Shown: positions 45,438 to 53,644 of the stretch, piece after piece | How positions within the stretch are numbered: position 1 is the stretch's first letter | How the letters are laid out: each line of letters begins with the position of its first letter | Origin: CAZUNO01 sp964621445 [NCBI: Candidatus Hadarchaeota archaeon] | GTDB taxonomy: Archaea > CAYQAE01 > CAYVLA01 | DNA: 64,000 nucleotides | Assembly: GCA_964621445.1 (NCBI GenBank) | Contig: CAZUNO010000002.1 | Location: 62,001-126,000 of the forward strand | Direction of reading: 5' to 3' | Notes under the pieces: generated by a model | The model's database searches: none | What the model was told of the DNA's origin: nothing | Seen by the model: the letters and a program-made list of their open reading frames with translations, nothing else | Made by a program: the position numbers and the translations under genes

Positions 45438-46253
45438 TTAGGAAATCAGCACCAGGGCATCAAAAAGGGCTGACCCCACGGAATGGGTAATCCAGCTGGG
45501 AATGATTGATTTGCTTCTATAGTTGGCCCATCCAAATATTATGCCGGCCACCAAAGCGTAAGGAACCTCGATCGACGGCTTCCCCAGATGTAGGTAGGCA
45601 TAGGGAATGCTCTGAAATACTATTGCTCCCCACTTAGATTTCTTAGCGAATGTGAAGAGAACTAATCCCCGGAAGAAGAACTCACCCGCGAGCATTATTC
45701 CGGTAAAGATCAATTCGTAATATACGAAGTCACCAACGGTGACCGTGCCTCCATTATCCCAAATTGGATAGTATCCCCTCATCCCAGGTACGAACAGGCC
45801 AACTAGGGAAGCCAACAGGGCTAGAGTCAGGAGAAGGGCGGTGGTCCGAGCTGTTTTCCTACCGATTCCCAGTGAAAGCCCAATGGCCCTGAAATATATA
45901 CCCCCCTTGGCCAGCCAGAATAGACAAAGAGGTACTGCAAGGTAGATAAGGAGGTCCTCTAGCATCCGAGATTCGAGAGTTCTGAAGAACATGAGCTGAT
46001 CGGACATGGGAACTGCGAATACAAGGCCAGCCACCAGTATCTCCTCGGAACTCCACCTACAATACAGACCCACACCCAGGGATAACAATAGCCCGGGAAG
46101 TAAAACGTAGCTTTTATGATTCGGACCCGGGAAGCTGGCTAGTTTAAGGTATAGTAAGCAGAAAACCGCAAAACCGGAAATAATAGCTATCCTTCGAAAT
46201 GTAACCACGGTTAACCTAATAGGGGGTCTCGGATATTTGTGTTCCTTTGTCAA
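45438..46253 (-). CDS. CPBP-family intramembrane protease 2
   Basis: 271 residues, about eight TM helices. Motif 1 AGEFFFRG keeps one Glu and the Arg (first Glu replaced by Gly), motif 2 YAYLHLGKP and motif 3 SWITHSVGSA are present. Convergent with CPBP protease 1, eight bases away. The lone Glu is common in this subgroup, so activity is plausible. Confidence 0.78.
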   Translation of the reverse strand: MTKEHKYPRPPIRLTVVTFRRIAIISGFAVFCLLYLKLASFPGPNHKSYVLLPGLLLSLGVGLYCRWSSEEILVAGLVFAVPMSDQLMFFRTLESRMLEDLLIYLAVPLCLFWLAKGGIYFRAIGLSLGIGRKTARTTALLLTLALLASLVGLFVPGMRGYYPIWDNGGTVTVGDFVYYELIFTGIMLAGEFFFRGLVLFTFAKKSKWGAIVFQSIPYAYLHLGKPSIEVPYALVAGIIFGWANYRSKSIIPSWITHSVGSALFDALVLIS

Positions 46254-46256
46254 ACT

Positions 46257-46607
46257 CTAAGGCCCTACCGGCGTGCCGCAATATGGACAGAATTCTGCGT
46301 TTTCGGGCAACTCCTCGCCACAGGTATCGCAACGGCTCTTGGCATGCTTGGTCATCCGGTATATCTGGAAATAAAAGAAGAGAAAGCCCGATATGGCGGC
46401 TGCCACAAGTCCAAACACCAGCGAGAGAAATACTAGTCCCACCGTGACTATTATACCCGGTTCTATGGCAACGTATAGGAAATATCCAAGCAAAAAGGCG
46501 GACAGACCACCCACTACCAAACCTGCTATCAAAGGTCTAAAGTAATGTCTACTCATTATATAATGGCGAAGGTACCTTCCCAGTCGCACTCTGATCAATC
46601 CGACCAA
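46257..46607 (-). CDS. Membrane protein with C-terminal zinc ribbon
   Basis: 116 residues: two TM helices (about 27-48 and 52-76) followed by a cytosolic zinc ribbon CDTCGEELPENAEFCPYCG. A second in-frame ATG at 46556 has a TATA-like AGTTTAGA about 55 bp upstream and is an alternative start. It lies three bases after the CPBP 2 gene in the upstream direction, so they may form an operon. Function unknown. Confidence 0.65.
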   Translation of the reverse strand: MVGLIRVRLGRYLRHYIMSRHYFRPLIAGLVVGGLSAFLLGYFLYVAIEPGIIVTVGLVFLSLVFGLVAAAISGFLFFYFQIYRMTKHAKSRCDTCGEELPENAEFCPYCGTPVGP

Positions 46608-46649
46608 ACCTTCTAAACTGGTACGATTTGTGGGCCCCTATTACTGTTT

Positions 46650-46946
46650 CTAGGATTCCTCTTCCGGAGATGGGAAGTTCTTCTCCAGGACGTGCCTGGG
46701 TTCAATGTCCTCCAACTGGTTCCTGTCCTGGTATATCTTGGCGAAACCTCTGTCTCTCCCCCAACCGTATTCCGTCTCAATCCCGTCAACAATCGTCATC
46801 TCATCCTTGGAATTTAGCTCCGCTCGTAGCAGGCCCCTAACGTCCTCAAGGGACGGAGTAGCCTCTCCGTCATGGAGAACCTCAAACTCTATTTCCTCCC
46901 TTTCCAGGAGCTTGTTCTCCGTTCTGTTCTTTATTTCAATTTCCAT
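46650..46946 (-). CDS. rps24e: Ribosomal protein S24e
   Basis: 98 residues beginning MEIEIKNRTENKLLERE, with the conserved GFAKIYQD strand and an acidic tail; small-subunit protein. Last clear gene of the translation operon. It overlaps the 3' end of the dephospho-CoA kinase gene by 11 bases. Confidence 0.93.
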   Translation of the reverse strand: MEIEIKNRTENKLLEREEIEFEVLHDGEATPSLEDVRGLLRAELNSKDEMTIVDGIETEYGWGRDRGFAKIYQDRNQLEDIEPRHVLEKNFPSPEEES

Positions 46947-47466
46947 CTGTCGACACCCTCGTCCTTTCCAGAATGGATTTGACGGCCTTCTTTGATCTGG
47001 AATCTACATCAACTACGACTATCCCGTGGCCAGGTTGACCATATAAAACAAGGGAACCGAGCGGAGCCTTGTCAATTGCGGGAAGTCCTAGCAGGTCCTC
47101 CTCGCCCAGAACCTCAACCGCAAACTGCCCTGAAAGGCTTATTAATCTTTTCAGCACTTCACAGGCTTCCTCGGTAAGGGTACCCGAGGGGTTAACCGTC
47201 CTTCTAATCTCGTATCCCTCCAGAAGATGACGCGGAAAAAGTTCCCTCTTCCTCATGGACATATCATCAAAGACCACAATTTCAGGTCTGAACTCATTTT
47301 CCAGCAGAGTCCTGGAAACCACATCGCCCACGGAAAGGACCATTCCACAAAACCCCTTAACCCTACCCAAGGCCGTGGCCTCTCCCACAACCTGGCCCAG
47401 AGGTTTCGATAACTCCTCTCTGATCTCCGGGTCCTCGAAAATATACTTTACCGCCAAAGGATTCAC
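46936..47466 (-). CDS. GTP-dependent dephospho-CoA kinase (DUF359)
   Basis: 176 residues. Catalyses the last step of CoA synthesis in archaea, unrelated to bacterial CoaE. Conserved motifs are VLSVGDVVSRTLLE, VVFDDMSMRK, PSGTL and YGQPGHGIVVV. It lies between spt4 and rps24e, its usual place in euryarchaea. Confidence 0.88.
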   Translation of the reverse strand: MNPLAVKYIFEDPEIREELSKPLGQVVGEATALGRVKGFCGMVLSVGDVVSRTLLENEFRPEIVVFDDMSMRKRELFPRHLLEGYEIRRTVNPSGTLTEEACEVLKRLISLSGQFAVEVLGEEDLLGLPAIDKAPLGSLVLYGQPGHGIVVVDVDSRSKKAVKSILERTRVSTDGN

Positions 47467-47655
47467 TCATGAAACGCTTAGAGCGTACTTGCCTTTCTTG
47501 GTTATATTTAGTTTTTCCGCGATTTCCGATTTTTTAGGATCAATTACCACTAGTAGGCCATTCCATCGCGTTGAAAAGGACTCCCCTTTACAGATGGGGC
47601 ACACCCTGCCTTTGGTAACGATATGATGGCAGTCTTGGCATGCTTTGCCCCGCAT
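47467..47655 (-). CDS. spt4: RNA polymerase subunit E'' / transcription factor Spt4
   Basis: 62 residues with a zinc ribbon CQDCHHIV...CPICKG and the conserved SFSTRWNGLLVVIDP. It binds Spt5 to keep RNA polymerase processive. The ATG overlaps the rpoE1 stop by one base. Confidence 0.95.
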   Translation of the reverse strand: MRGKACQDCHHIVTKGRVCPICKGESFSTRWNGLLVVIDPKKSEIAEKLNITKKGKYALSVS

Positions 47656-48209
47656 CAGGCCACCTCCCTTTTGTCCTCTTCAATCCACTCCATCTTGCCT
47701 AGCCCGGGTTGCCTCATTGTGAGGGCTATCTTTCCACTAATGGTTGGCCCGCCCTTTATGCTCACGGCCACGATTCTTGCTCTAACCAAATCCCCTTCCC
47801 TGAGCACCCGGTTGCTTTCCTTGCCTATGAATCTAGCGTTCTTCTTATCGTGGATGATAAAATCGTCGGTGATCTGGGAGACGTGGACAAGTCCGTCAAG
47901 CGGACCCAGCCTCACGAAGGCCCCGAAATCTACGAGCTCCACCACTCTTCCCATGGTAAGCTCCTGAAGCTCCGGTATGTAGGTTAAAACCTCGAAAGTG
48001 GTGTCATGATAAGTGGCTCCGTCACCGGGAGTTATTATCCCCTTGCCGACCTCTATTACCTCCATCACACAGATTATGAGGCCAAGGTCCTTATCCAGTA
48101 TGCCTTCATAATCCTCTCTGAGCAGTTTGGCTACCACCTCTTTCTTCTCCTTACCAAAAAGGCTTGGTGGTACGCGAACTGTATCTTTCAATCTCACGAC
48201 TTTATACAT
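47655..48209 (-). CDS. rpoE1: RNA polymerase subunit E' (Rpb7)
   Basis: 184 residues: N-terminal tip domain (VVRLKDTVRVPP) and a C-terminal S1 domain (MGRVVELVDFGAFVRLGP, LVHVSQITDD). With RpoF it makes the polymerase stalk. Directly coupled to spt4. Confidence 0.95.
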   Translation of the reverse strand: MYKVVRLKDTVRVPPSLFGKEKKEVVAKLLREDYEGILDKDLGLIICVMEVIEVGKGIITPGDGATYHDTTFEVLTYIPELQELTMGRVVELVDFGAFVRLGPLDGLVHVSQITDDFIIHDKKNARFIGKESNRVLREGDLVRARIVAVSIKGGPTISGKIALTMRQPGLGKMEWIEEDKREVA

Positions 48210-48247
48210 GACTTCACCTACTGATCAACGTAATTAAATTTAGAAAT

Positions 48248-48645
48248 TCACAAGAAGTCGAGGCGTGAATTACTCCTAACCCCGACTACCTTCACCCCAC
48301 CGGCTTTTAATATGTTTTTCAGGGCCCTGTCATTTGTACACACTATAACCTTCCCTTCCAGGGAGTCAACTAGTTTTAGGATGGCTTTATCCGCGTATTC
48401 CCCACCCGTTTCCATCGTATCCAGATCCGAAATGAGATTTAGGCCCAATCGGGCAGCTGCGGCCGGCTTTCCCTTACCTTTGGATATCTCCTTAAGCTCC
48501 TCATGGACCTGAATTGGTAGTACCACTCGGTATGAACGAGAGAGAAGCCTGTCGAGTTCCTCAAAAATCTGAAATGAGGCCCCGTAAGCACTCATAAAAA
48601 ATTGGTATCCAGCACCACGATTATTTCCTTACTGGACCGTTCCAT
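48248..48645 (-). CDS. PIN-domain RNase (FCF1-like), in two frames joined by an apparent -1 frameshift
   Basis: From an ATG at 48645 (overlapping the aIF2-gamma end) the frame encodes MERSSKEIIVVLDTNFL and then stops at TGA (48594-48592). The remaining 115 residues (SAYGASFQIFEELDRLL ...) lie in the -1 frame, opening with ATG at 48595. Joined, they give a complete PIN domain of 132 residues: first catalytic Asp in VLDTN, VHEEL, and late DKAIL and TNDRALK acids. The conserved position between aif2g and rpoE1 supports a real gene. The junction is the heptamer T-TTT-TTA. Alternatives are a one-base loss in a six-T run (error or pseudogene) or a shorter protein lacking the first Asp. Confidence 0.75.
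48595..48601 (-). promoter_or_regulatory. Slippery heptamer T-TTT-TTA followed by TGA
   Basis: In frame with LDTNFL the codons are AAT TTT TTA TGA. T-TTT-TTA is the canonical X-XXY-YYZ -1 frameshift heptamer. A shift back by one base at TTA gives ATG AGT, continuing the PIN domain without losing or repeating an expected residue. A modest CCTCA/TGAGG stem can be drawn about 15 bases downstream. Confidence 0.5.
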
Positions 48646-49876
48646 ATCCAATCAGTCTCCAGCGATAGCCAATTCTACGGCTTATCGCAGCCCTTGAACC
48701 CACCGAGGTACATACTGGCAATCGTAGCTTCACGTGCGCACCGGATCCCGATAACTTTTCAACCGCTCCGGCGGTACGCGCGGTCCCCACGTTTAGCATG
48801 AGAAGTTCGTTGGTCTTTATCGGTTCGACCTCCATCTCCTTCTCAGTACCCACCACCTTGTCCATCAGGCTTGTATCCAGGTCCAATTCATGCCAAACTT
48901 GAGGAAGATCGCCTGGATGTCCCACCATGTGACCCACGAAAGCATCGGATTTTGTTAGAGAGGGATCTAAATTGGTCCCCAGTCCGATAAGCCCACCTGG
49001 CCTGGCCTCCTCAACAATTGAGTTTTCACGCATTATTGAGGAGATCTCGGTTCTAACCGGTTCCCAGATCGTTCTACCGCCCTCCTCCTTGCGGGAACCG
49101 GGAAGGACCTCTATCTCATCCCCAACCTTTAATATTCCCTGTGACAGGGTTCCACCAATCACTCCACCTACCAGCTCCTGAGGATCGGTGCCAGGCTTGT
49201 TAACGTCGAAGGAACGTGCCACCATCATTATGGGTGGTTTCTCAAGCGATTTCTTGGGAGGCTCGAATTTGGAATCCATGGTCTGAAGAAGTATGTCTAT
49301 ATTAGCCTCCTGTTGGGCCGAAACGGGAACGATGAGGGGGACCGGTATGCTTGATCTTGATATGAAATCCTGTATCTGCTGATAATTGTCCCTGGCCTCC
49401 TTTTCACTAACCAGGTCTATCTTATTCTGAACAACGATTAAATCCTTTACCTTAAGGATCTCCAGTCCCCTCAGGTGTTCCTTTGTCTGGGGTTGAGGGC
49501 AGGACTCGTTGGCTGCCACCACCAGCATGGCGCCATCCATTATAGCCCCACCGGAGAGCATGGTGGCCATCAAGGTCTCGTGACCTGGAGCATCGACGAA
49601 GGAAACCTTCTTCACGGGCACCGTTTCCTCCCCGCATTCCTCACATTTCTCCTTGGTGGTATAGCACTCGGGTTCGCCGCAGCTGGGACATTTCCTAATG
49701 ATGGTATCCGCATACCCCAGTCTGATCGTTATGCCCTTTCTAAGTTCCTCGGAATGAGTATCAGTCCATACGCCGGACAGAGCAGCAGTTAGAGTCGTCT
49801 TTCCGTGATCGACATGCCCCACCATGCCGATATTGACGTGAGGTAGGTCATCAGCGTCCTCGCCATTTTCCGCTAT
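48629..49876 (-). CDS. eif2g: Translation initiation factor aIF2 subunit gamma
   Basis: GTPase that carries Met-tRNAi to the small subunit. GHVDHGKTT (P-loop), the zinc-binding CPSC...CEEC, DAPGHE (G3), QNKIDLV (G4) and domains II/III (ELVGGVIGGTL). The first ATG in frame (49825) falls inside beta strand 1 and would remove LPHVNIG. The frame is open upstream with no ATG, GTG or TTG, but an ATA at 49876-49874 lies six bases after GGGGGT and gives a 415-residue protein with N terminus MAENGEDADDLPHVNIG, the expected length. I therefore extend to the ATA. A one-base loss after an upstream ATG at 49865 is an alternative. Confidence 0.9.
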   Translation of the reverse strand: MAENGEDADDLPHVNIGMVGHVDHGKTTLTAALSGVWTDTHSEELRKGITIRLGYADTIIRKCPSCGEPECYTTKEKCEECGEETVPVKKVSFVDAPGHETLMATMLSGGAIMDGAMLVVAANESCPQPQTKEHLRGLEILKVKDLIVVQNKIDLVSEKEARDNYQQIQDFISRSSIPVPLIVPVSAQQEANIDILLQTMDSKFEPPKKSLEKPPIMMVARSFDVNKPGTDPQELVGGVIGGTLSQGILKVGDEIEVLPGSRKEEGGRTIWEPVRTEISSIMRENSIVEEARPGGLIGLGTNLDPSLTKSDAFVGHMVGHPGDLPQVWHELDLDTSLMDKVVGTEKEMEVEPIKTNELLMLNVGTARTAGAVEKLSGSGAHVKLRLPVCTSVGSRAAISRRIGYRWRLIGYGTVQ

Positions 49877-49887
49877 CTGAAGACCCC

Positions 49888-50274
49888 CTAGTTGCCTCCC
49901 TCTTCAAGGATCTCCTCAAGAGGAGACTTTCCCTCCTCGGTTACCACGAAGTTCAGTTGCTCGATATCATCGGTTACGATTTCCCCGGCGACGCTCCTTC
50001 TTCTCCTTATGCCTTCCTTTCCCCCCGGGAACCCAGGCCCACCTCTAAGCAGGAGCGAGACTCTACCGGTCCTATGTACCCCTCTCCTCATAGGAAAGCC
50101 CTGCTTGTCCGTTCCCCCGGTGAGCTTTAAAACATATCCAGGTAGGCCAATGAACCCGCCATCGACTTCATCTCCAATCCTGTTATTCATGATTCCGCCC
50201 ATTTTGGATGGGTCTACCTCTACTTGGTAGCTCTTTCCAGTTTTTGGATCATTGACAACTATTTTTGGCAACAA
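49888..50274 (-). CDS. rps6e: Ribosomal protein S6e
   Basis: 128 residues with KIVVNDPKTGKSYQVEVD, GGTDKQGFPMRRGV and GIRRRRSVAGEIV. The TTG start has GGGAGG five bases upstream. It ends 11 bases before the ATA proposed for aIF2-gamma. Confidence 0.96.
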   Translation of the reverse strand: MLPKIVVNDPKTGKSYQVEVDPSKMGGIMNNRIGDEVDGGFIGLPGYVLKLTGGTDKQGFPMRRGVHRTGRVSLLLRGGPGFPGGKEGIRRRRSVAGEIVTDDIEQLNFVVTEEGKSPLEEILEEGGN

Positions 50275-50309
50275 AATCCTCCCAATGCTTTCCGGTAGGA
50301 AGCTTAGGG

Positions 50310-52088
50310 CTAACGACCCCAGAATAGGTCCTTTTCCCTCTTGAGCTCTATGAATTCTTTAAATGTTTTCATTTCCGACGGGCTGAGTGTGGATAATAGC
50401 TTCTCCTGAATTATCTTGGCATCCTCTTCAGGTATATCGACATATAGCTGGTCGCCTTCCTCCAGGTTCCGCCCCACGACTGTCCCGGTTATGGACACGG
50501 CAACTTCCATTCCCTCTTCAGCCTCGGAAACCGTCTCCGACTCGTCCTGAATCTCCTTGGCCATTCCAACCCTTACACCCTTTTCATTTACCAGGGTTCT
50601 TCTAGGATTCAGTTTACCTGCAATTATCTCAACCCCGCAGATCGCCGGTTTGGATCTACGGAATACATATCCAGGGATTATCCTTATCTTGCAGGGAGTA
50701 GTCACCTTCTCCTTGAGAAGTTCTATCTGTCTTTCCTCCCATTCCCTTCTCCAATCATCGTATTCCTCCAGCATTTCAAAGATTACGTCGTTTCTGATCA
50801 GCTTGATATTTTGCTCCTCGATGAATTCCTTGGCATCGCCGGAAACGGGCACGTTGAAACCGAATATTACACCGAGTAATGGATCCTTCCTTGATACTAT
50901 TTGTGCATCGATAGCTTCTCGCTTAGATATCGGCCCTACGTCGGCCAACCTTACATCCACGCCCCTTTCCTTTAGCTGTTCCACGACGGCCTCCAGGGTC
51001 CCAAGAGCATCGGCCTTCACCACAACCCCAATGTCATCGGTGTGGATTCTTATGCCCTTAACCTCCTCCCTTATCATCTCGTCCACCTCTTCCTCTTTTC
51101 CGGGCGGAACGACGAATAGGGGCGAACCTCCCATGGCCTCCTCCAAATCGGGGGCAACGATCTTAACCCCTGCTGCGGCGGTCACTTCGGAAACCTGCTT
51201 GAAACGTTCCTTGGGATCCCTCATTTCATCGAGTGGTTTGGGGAGAAGGAGGGCCCTGATCTTGGTGTGAATTATGTCCATTCGACCTGGAAGGGCTATG
51301 GTGTCATTCTTATGGATTATTCCATCGTAGACTATGGCGTGAACCGTTTTTCCGGTCCCCGCCTCCTCCTTAACTTCGAGCACCGTTGACTTGCCGGGCC
51401 CCTCTACCTCAATGTTCAGGGATTCCTCAAGATATCTCTGGGTTATGCCAGCTATGAACACTATTAGGTCCTGTATTCCCTCACCCGTTTCTGCCGAGAC
51501 GGGGACGATGCATATGTCCCTTGTGAAATCCTTGACTCTGTCAAACCTCTCCGATCTGTAGCCTAGATCATGCAATTTTCCAATTAGCTCATAGGTGAGG
51601 TCGCTCAATTCCTGAACAGGGGTATCAGACTGCTTCTTCATTGATTCCAAAATGCTGGCGTTAGGAATCGGCTGCCAGCCGGTGATTTTGTCTATCTTGT
51701 TAAAGGCGATTATGAAGGGGGTCTTGAATATTTTGAGTATCTCGAGTGCTTCCTTGGTTTGGGGCATTATACCCTCGTTTACGTCAATTACCAGAACCGC
51801 GAAATCGGCTATCGACCCCCCTCTTCTCCTGAGATTGGTGAACGCCTCATGTCCAGGGGTATCTATGAAAAGAAGACCGGGTACATCTATCTCGAACCCG
51901 CCCTCTTCCATTAGCTTACCGCTGATGGCCTTTAAAGCTTCCAGGGGCACGTAGGAGGCGCCTATGGCCTGAGTAATAGCACCGGCCTCTCTGGCCATCA
52001 CCGTTGTTCCACGGATCTTGTCGAGCAAAGCTGTTTTACCGTGGTCCACATGCCCGAGAACCGATATCACGGGCTGTCTTAGCACCAA
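50310..52088 (-). CDS. infB: Translation initiation factor aIF5B
   Basis: 592 residues. A GTPase joining ribosomal subunits. P-loop GHVDHGKTALLD, G3 FIDTPGHEAF, G4 FNKIDKI and conserved domain II/IV strands. No intein. The TTG start has GGAGG seven bases upstream. The length matches archaeal rather than bacterial factors. Confidence 0.96.
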   Translation of the reverse strand: MVLRQPVISVLGHVDHGKTALLDKIRGTTVMAREAGAITQAIGASYVPLEALKAISGKLMEEGGFEIDVPGLLFIDTPGHEAFTNLRRRGGSIADFAVLVIDVNEGIMPQTKEALEILKIFKTPFIIAFNKIDKITGWQPIPNASILESMKKQSDTPVQELSDLTYELIGKLHDLGYRSERFDRVKDFTRDICIVPVSAETGEGIQDLIVFIAGITQRYLEESLNIEVEGPGKSTVLEVKEEAGTGKTVHAIVYDGIIHKNDTIALPGRMDIIHTKIRALLLPKPLDEMRDPKERFKQVSEVTAAAGVKIVAPDLEEAMGGSPLFVVPPGKEEEVDEMIREEVKGIRIHTDDIGVVVKADALGTLEAVVEQLKERGVDVRLADVGPISKREAIDAQIVSRKDPLLGVIFGFNVPVSGDAKEFIEEQNIKLIRNDVIFEMLEEYDDWRREWEERQIELLKEKVTTPCKIRIIPGYVFRRSKPAICGVEIIAGKLNPRRTLVNEKGVRVGMAKEIQDESETVSEAEEGMEVAVSITGTVVGRNLEEGDQLYVDIPEEDAKIIQEKLLSTLSPSEMKTFKEFIELKREKDLFWGR

Positions 52089-52117
52089 CTTATCGCCTCC
52101 TATTTACCTGAGCGAGG

Positions 52118-52585
52118 TTAAATCTCGTAGATTGAGGACGACGGCAACCGGTAGTCGAATATCTCCCCGCTGTCGAAGTACAACTCTATCTCCCTGGCGG
52201 CTGACTCCGGTGAATCGGAGGCGTGCACCAGATTGAATATGACCGTCCTTCTCTCAAGCGCCAAATCCCCCCGTATGCTTCCCGGACTGGCCTCCGAGGG
52301 ATCCGTTGAACCCACCATTTTTCTCATCGCTGCCACCGCCTTTCGGCCCTCTATCACCATGGCCACGCTGGGAGCCGAGGATATGTAATTGACCAGGAGC
52401 TCATAGTAGGGTTTTCCCACGTGATCCTCGTAGTGCTTTTCAGCATCCTCCCTCTGCAGCCACACGAATTTCAGGCCCAGTATCTTTAGACCTTTGTTCT
52501 CAATTCTGCGAATTGTTTCGCCCACTAACCCTCTTAGAACGCCGTCGGGCTTTATCATAACGAAGGTCCTTTCTCTCCGGGGCAA
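52118..52585 (-). CDS. ndk: Nucleoside diphosphate kinase
   Basis: 155 residues. [12 protein letters not shown] at the N terminus, [16 protein letters not shown] and the active-site phosphohistidine in NLVHASDS. Balances NTP pools. Lies two bases after L24e in the operon. Confidence 0.96.
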   Translation of the reverse strand: MPRRERTFVMIKPDGVLRGLVGETIRRIENKGLKILGLKFVWLQREDAEKHYEDHVGKPYYELLVNYISSAPSVAMVIEGRKAVAAMRKMVGSTDPSEASPGSIRGDLALERRTVIFNLVHASDSPESAAREIELYFDSGEIFDYRLPSSSIYEI

Positions 52586-52587
52586 GA

Positions 52588-52863
52588 TCAGTCCTCCGAT
52601 TCCTCGTCTTCATCTTCCTCTGATGATTCGTCTGAATCGGGTTTCTCTTCCTGTTCCTCGGGCTGGGGCGGCGTTGGGCCCTTTTCGTAGGATTCCGTCC
52701 ATTTCAGGTTTCTGGCTTTTCTTCCCAGCTTGAGCATGTTCTTTTCGCATTTATGGCTACAGAAGTAGTAGCGCTGATTATCATTACGAACATACATCAC
52801 ACCTGTTCCTGGCTCGATCTCCTTCCCGCAGAAGGAGCAATTTACCTTTAGTGGCAATGTCAA
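52588..52863 (-). CDS. rpl24e: Ribosomal protein L24e with acidic tail
   Basis: 91 residues. The zinc-ribbon core ([13 protein letters not shown]...FCSHKCEKN) and [12 protein letters not shown] are typical of L24e. About 30 extra residues at the C terminus are almost all Glu, Asp, Ser and Pro, which is longer and more acidic than in many homologues. Confidence 0.93.
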   Translation of the reverse strand: MTLPLKVNCSFCGKEIEPGTGVMYVRNDNQRYYFCSHKCEKNMLKLGRKARNLKWTESYEKGPTPPQPEEQEEKPDSDESSEEDEDEESED

Positions 52864-52868
52864 GACCT

Positions 52869-53087
52869 CTATGGAGTCGATATCTCTCTTGCCTCACGCT
52901 CCGTTTCACGGAGCATGAGAACATCGCCCACTCTAACCGGTCCTTTGGTGTTCCTTCTAATTATCCTTCCCTTGTCTCGCCCGGCCAGAATCCTGCACCT
53001 TACCTGGATTACCTCACCGTAAACTCCGGTTCTACCCCGGACCTCTATTACCTCTGCTGGAATTGACTCGGGCATCTCTTCCGACAA
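52869..53087 (-). CDS. rps28e: Ribosomal protein S28e
   Basis: 72 residues with the S28e core [34 protein letters not shown] and [10 protein letters not shown] at the C terminus. Second gene of the operon. Confidence 0.95.
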   Translation of the reverse strand: MSEEMPESIPAEVIEVRGRTGVYGEVIQVRCRILAGRDKGRIIRRNTKGPVRVGDVLMLRETEREAREISTP

Positions 53088-53119
53088 TGATATTCACCAG
53101 GACCTAAACGGATTCTATT

Positions 53120-53539
53120 TTAACTACTCTCCTCGGCGTCCTCCTCTGACGCCTCTTCCTGGGGGAGTTCCTCTCCTCGCCTCAGGGCCTCCAAGTTCTC
53201 CATGATCTCATTGAATGTGGAACCGGCCTTGCCAGGTTTCACAACTGCCACGGCGGCGGTTGGCACCTCAAGACCTGCTGCCATTCCAAGTTCATCCTTG
53301 CTAGGAACGAAGAGGAAGGATATCCCTTTCTCCTCGCAGAGTAATGGAAGATGAGCTATCACTTCTTCCGGGTCCACATCCTTGGCAAGGTATACCAGTT
53401 TGGCCTGGCCCCTTTCCACGGTTTTGGTTACCTCATTAGATCCTTTTTTCACCCTTCCCGTGTCTCGGGCCAACTCCAATGCATCGTAAGCGTCCTCGGT
53501 CAGTTCCTTTGGAACTTCATATTCATCGAACAACGACAA
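53120..53539 (-). CDS. rpl7ae: Ribosomal protein L7Ae (kink-turn-binding)
   Basis: 139 residues. Binds K-turns in 23S rRNA, box C/D and H/ACA RNAs and RNase [24 protein letters not shown] and [10 protein letters not shown] are diagnostic; the C-terminal tail is acidic. TTG start with GGAGGTG six bases upstream. First gene of the translation operon. Confidence 0.95.
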   Translation of the reverse strand: MSLFDEYEVPKELTEDAYDALELARDTGRVKKGSNEVTKTVERGQAKLVYLAKDVDPEEVIAHLPLLCEEKGISFLFVPSKDELGMAAGLEVPTAAVAVVKPGKAGSTFNEIMENLEALRRGEELPQEEASEEDAEESS

Positions 53540-53560
53540 GATAACACCTCCCCTACCCCA

Positions 53561-53631
53561 GATCCTTAAAGATTAAACGCTAGGGTCTGCTAGGGGCTTT
53601 TAGGTTAACTAGTCCCTAGGCTCTTAAATTG
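53561..53631 (-). promoter_or_regulatory. Promoter region of the L7Ae operon with CTAGGG repeats
   Basis: Two TATA-like boxes on the minus strand, CAATTTAAGAG (53621-53631) and TTTAATCTTTAAGG (about 53563-53577), flank three CTAGGG copies: 53580-53585 and 53590-53595 on the plus strand (10 bp apart) and 53614-53619 on the minus strand. Confidence 0.4.
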
Positions 53632-53644
53632 TTTCATGCCCCGG

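Noticed and set aside
50557-51270. Plus-strand open frame inside aIF5B
   Set aside because: Antisense shadow; low-complexity Ser/Thr/Ile translation.
53540-53644. L7Ae kink-turn autoregulation in the operon leader
   Set aside because: No C-stem/NC-stem with tandem G-A pairs could be drawn in the short leader.
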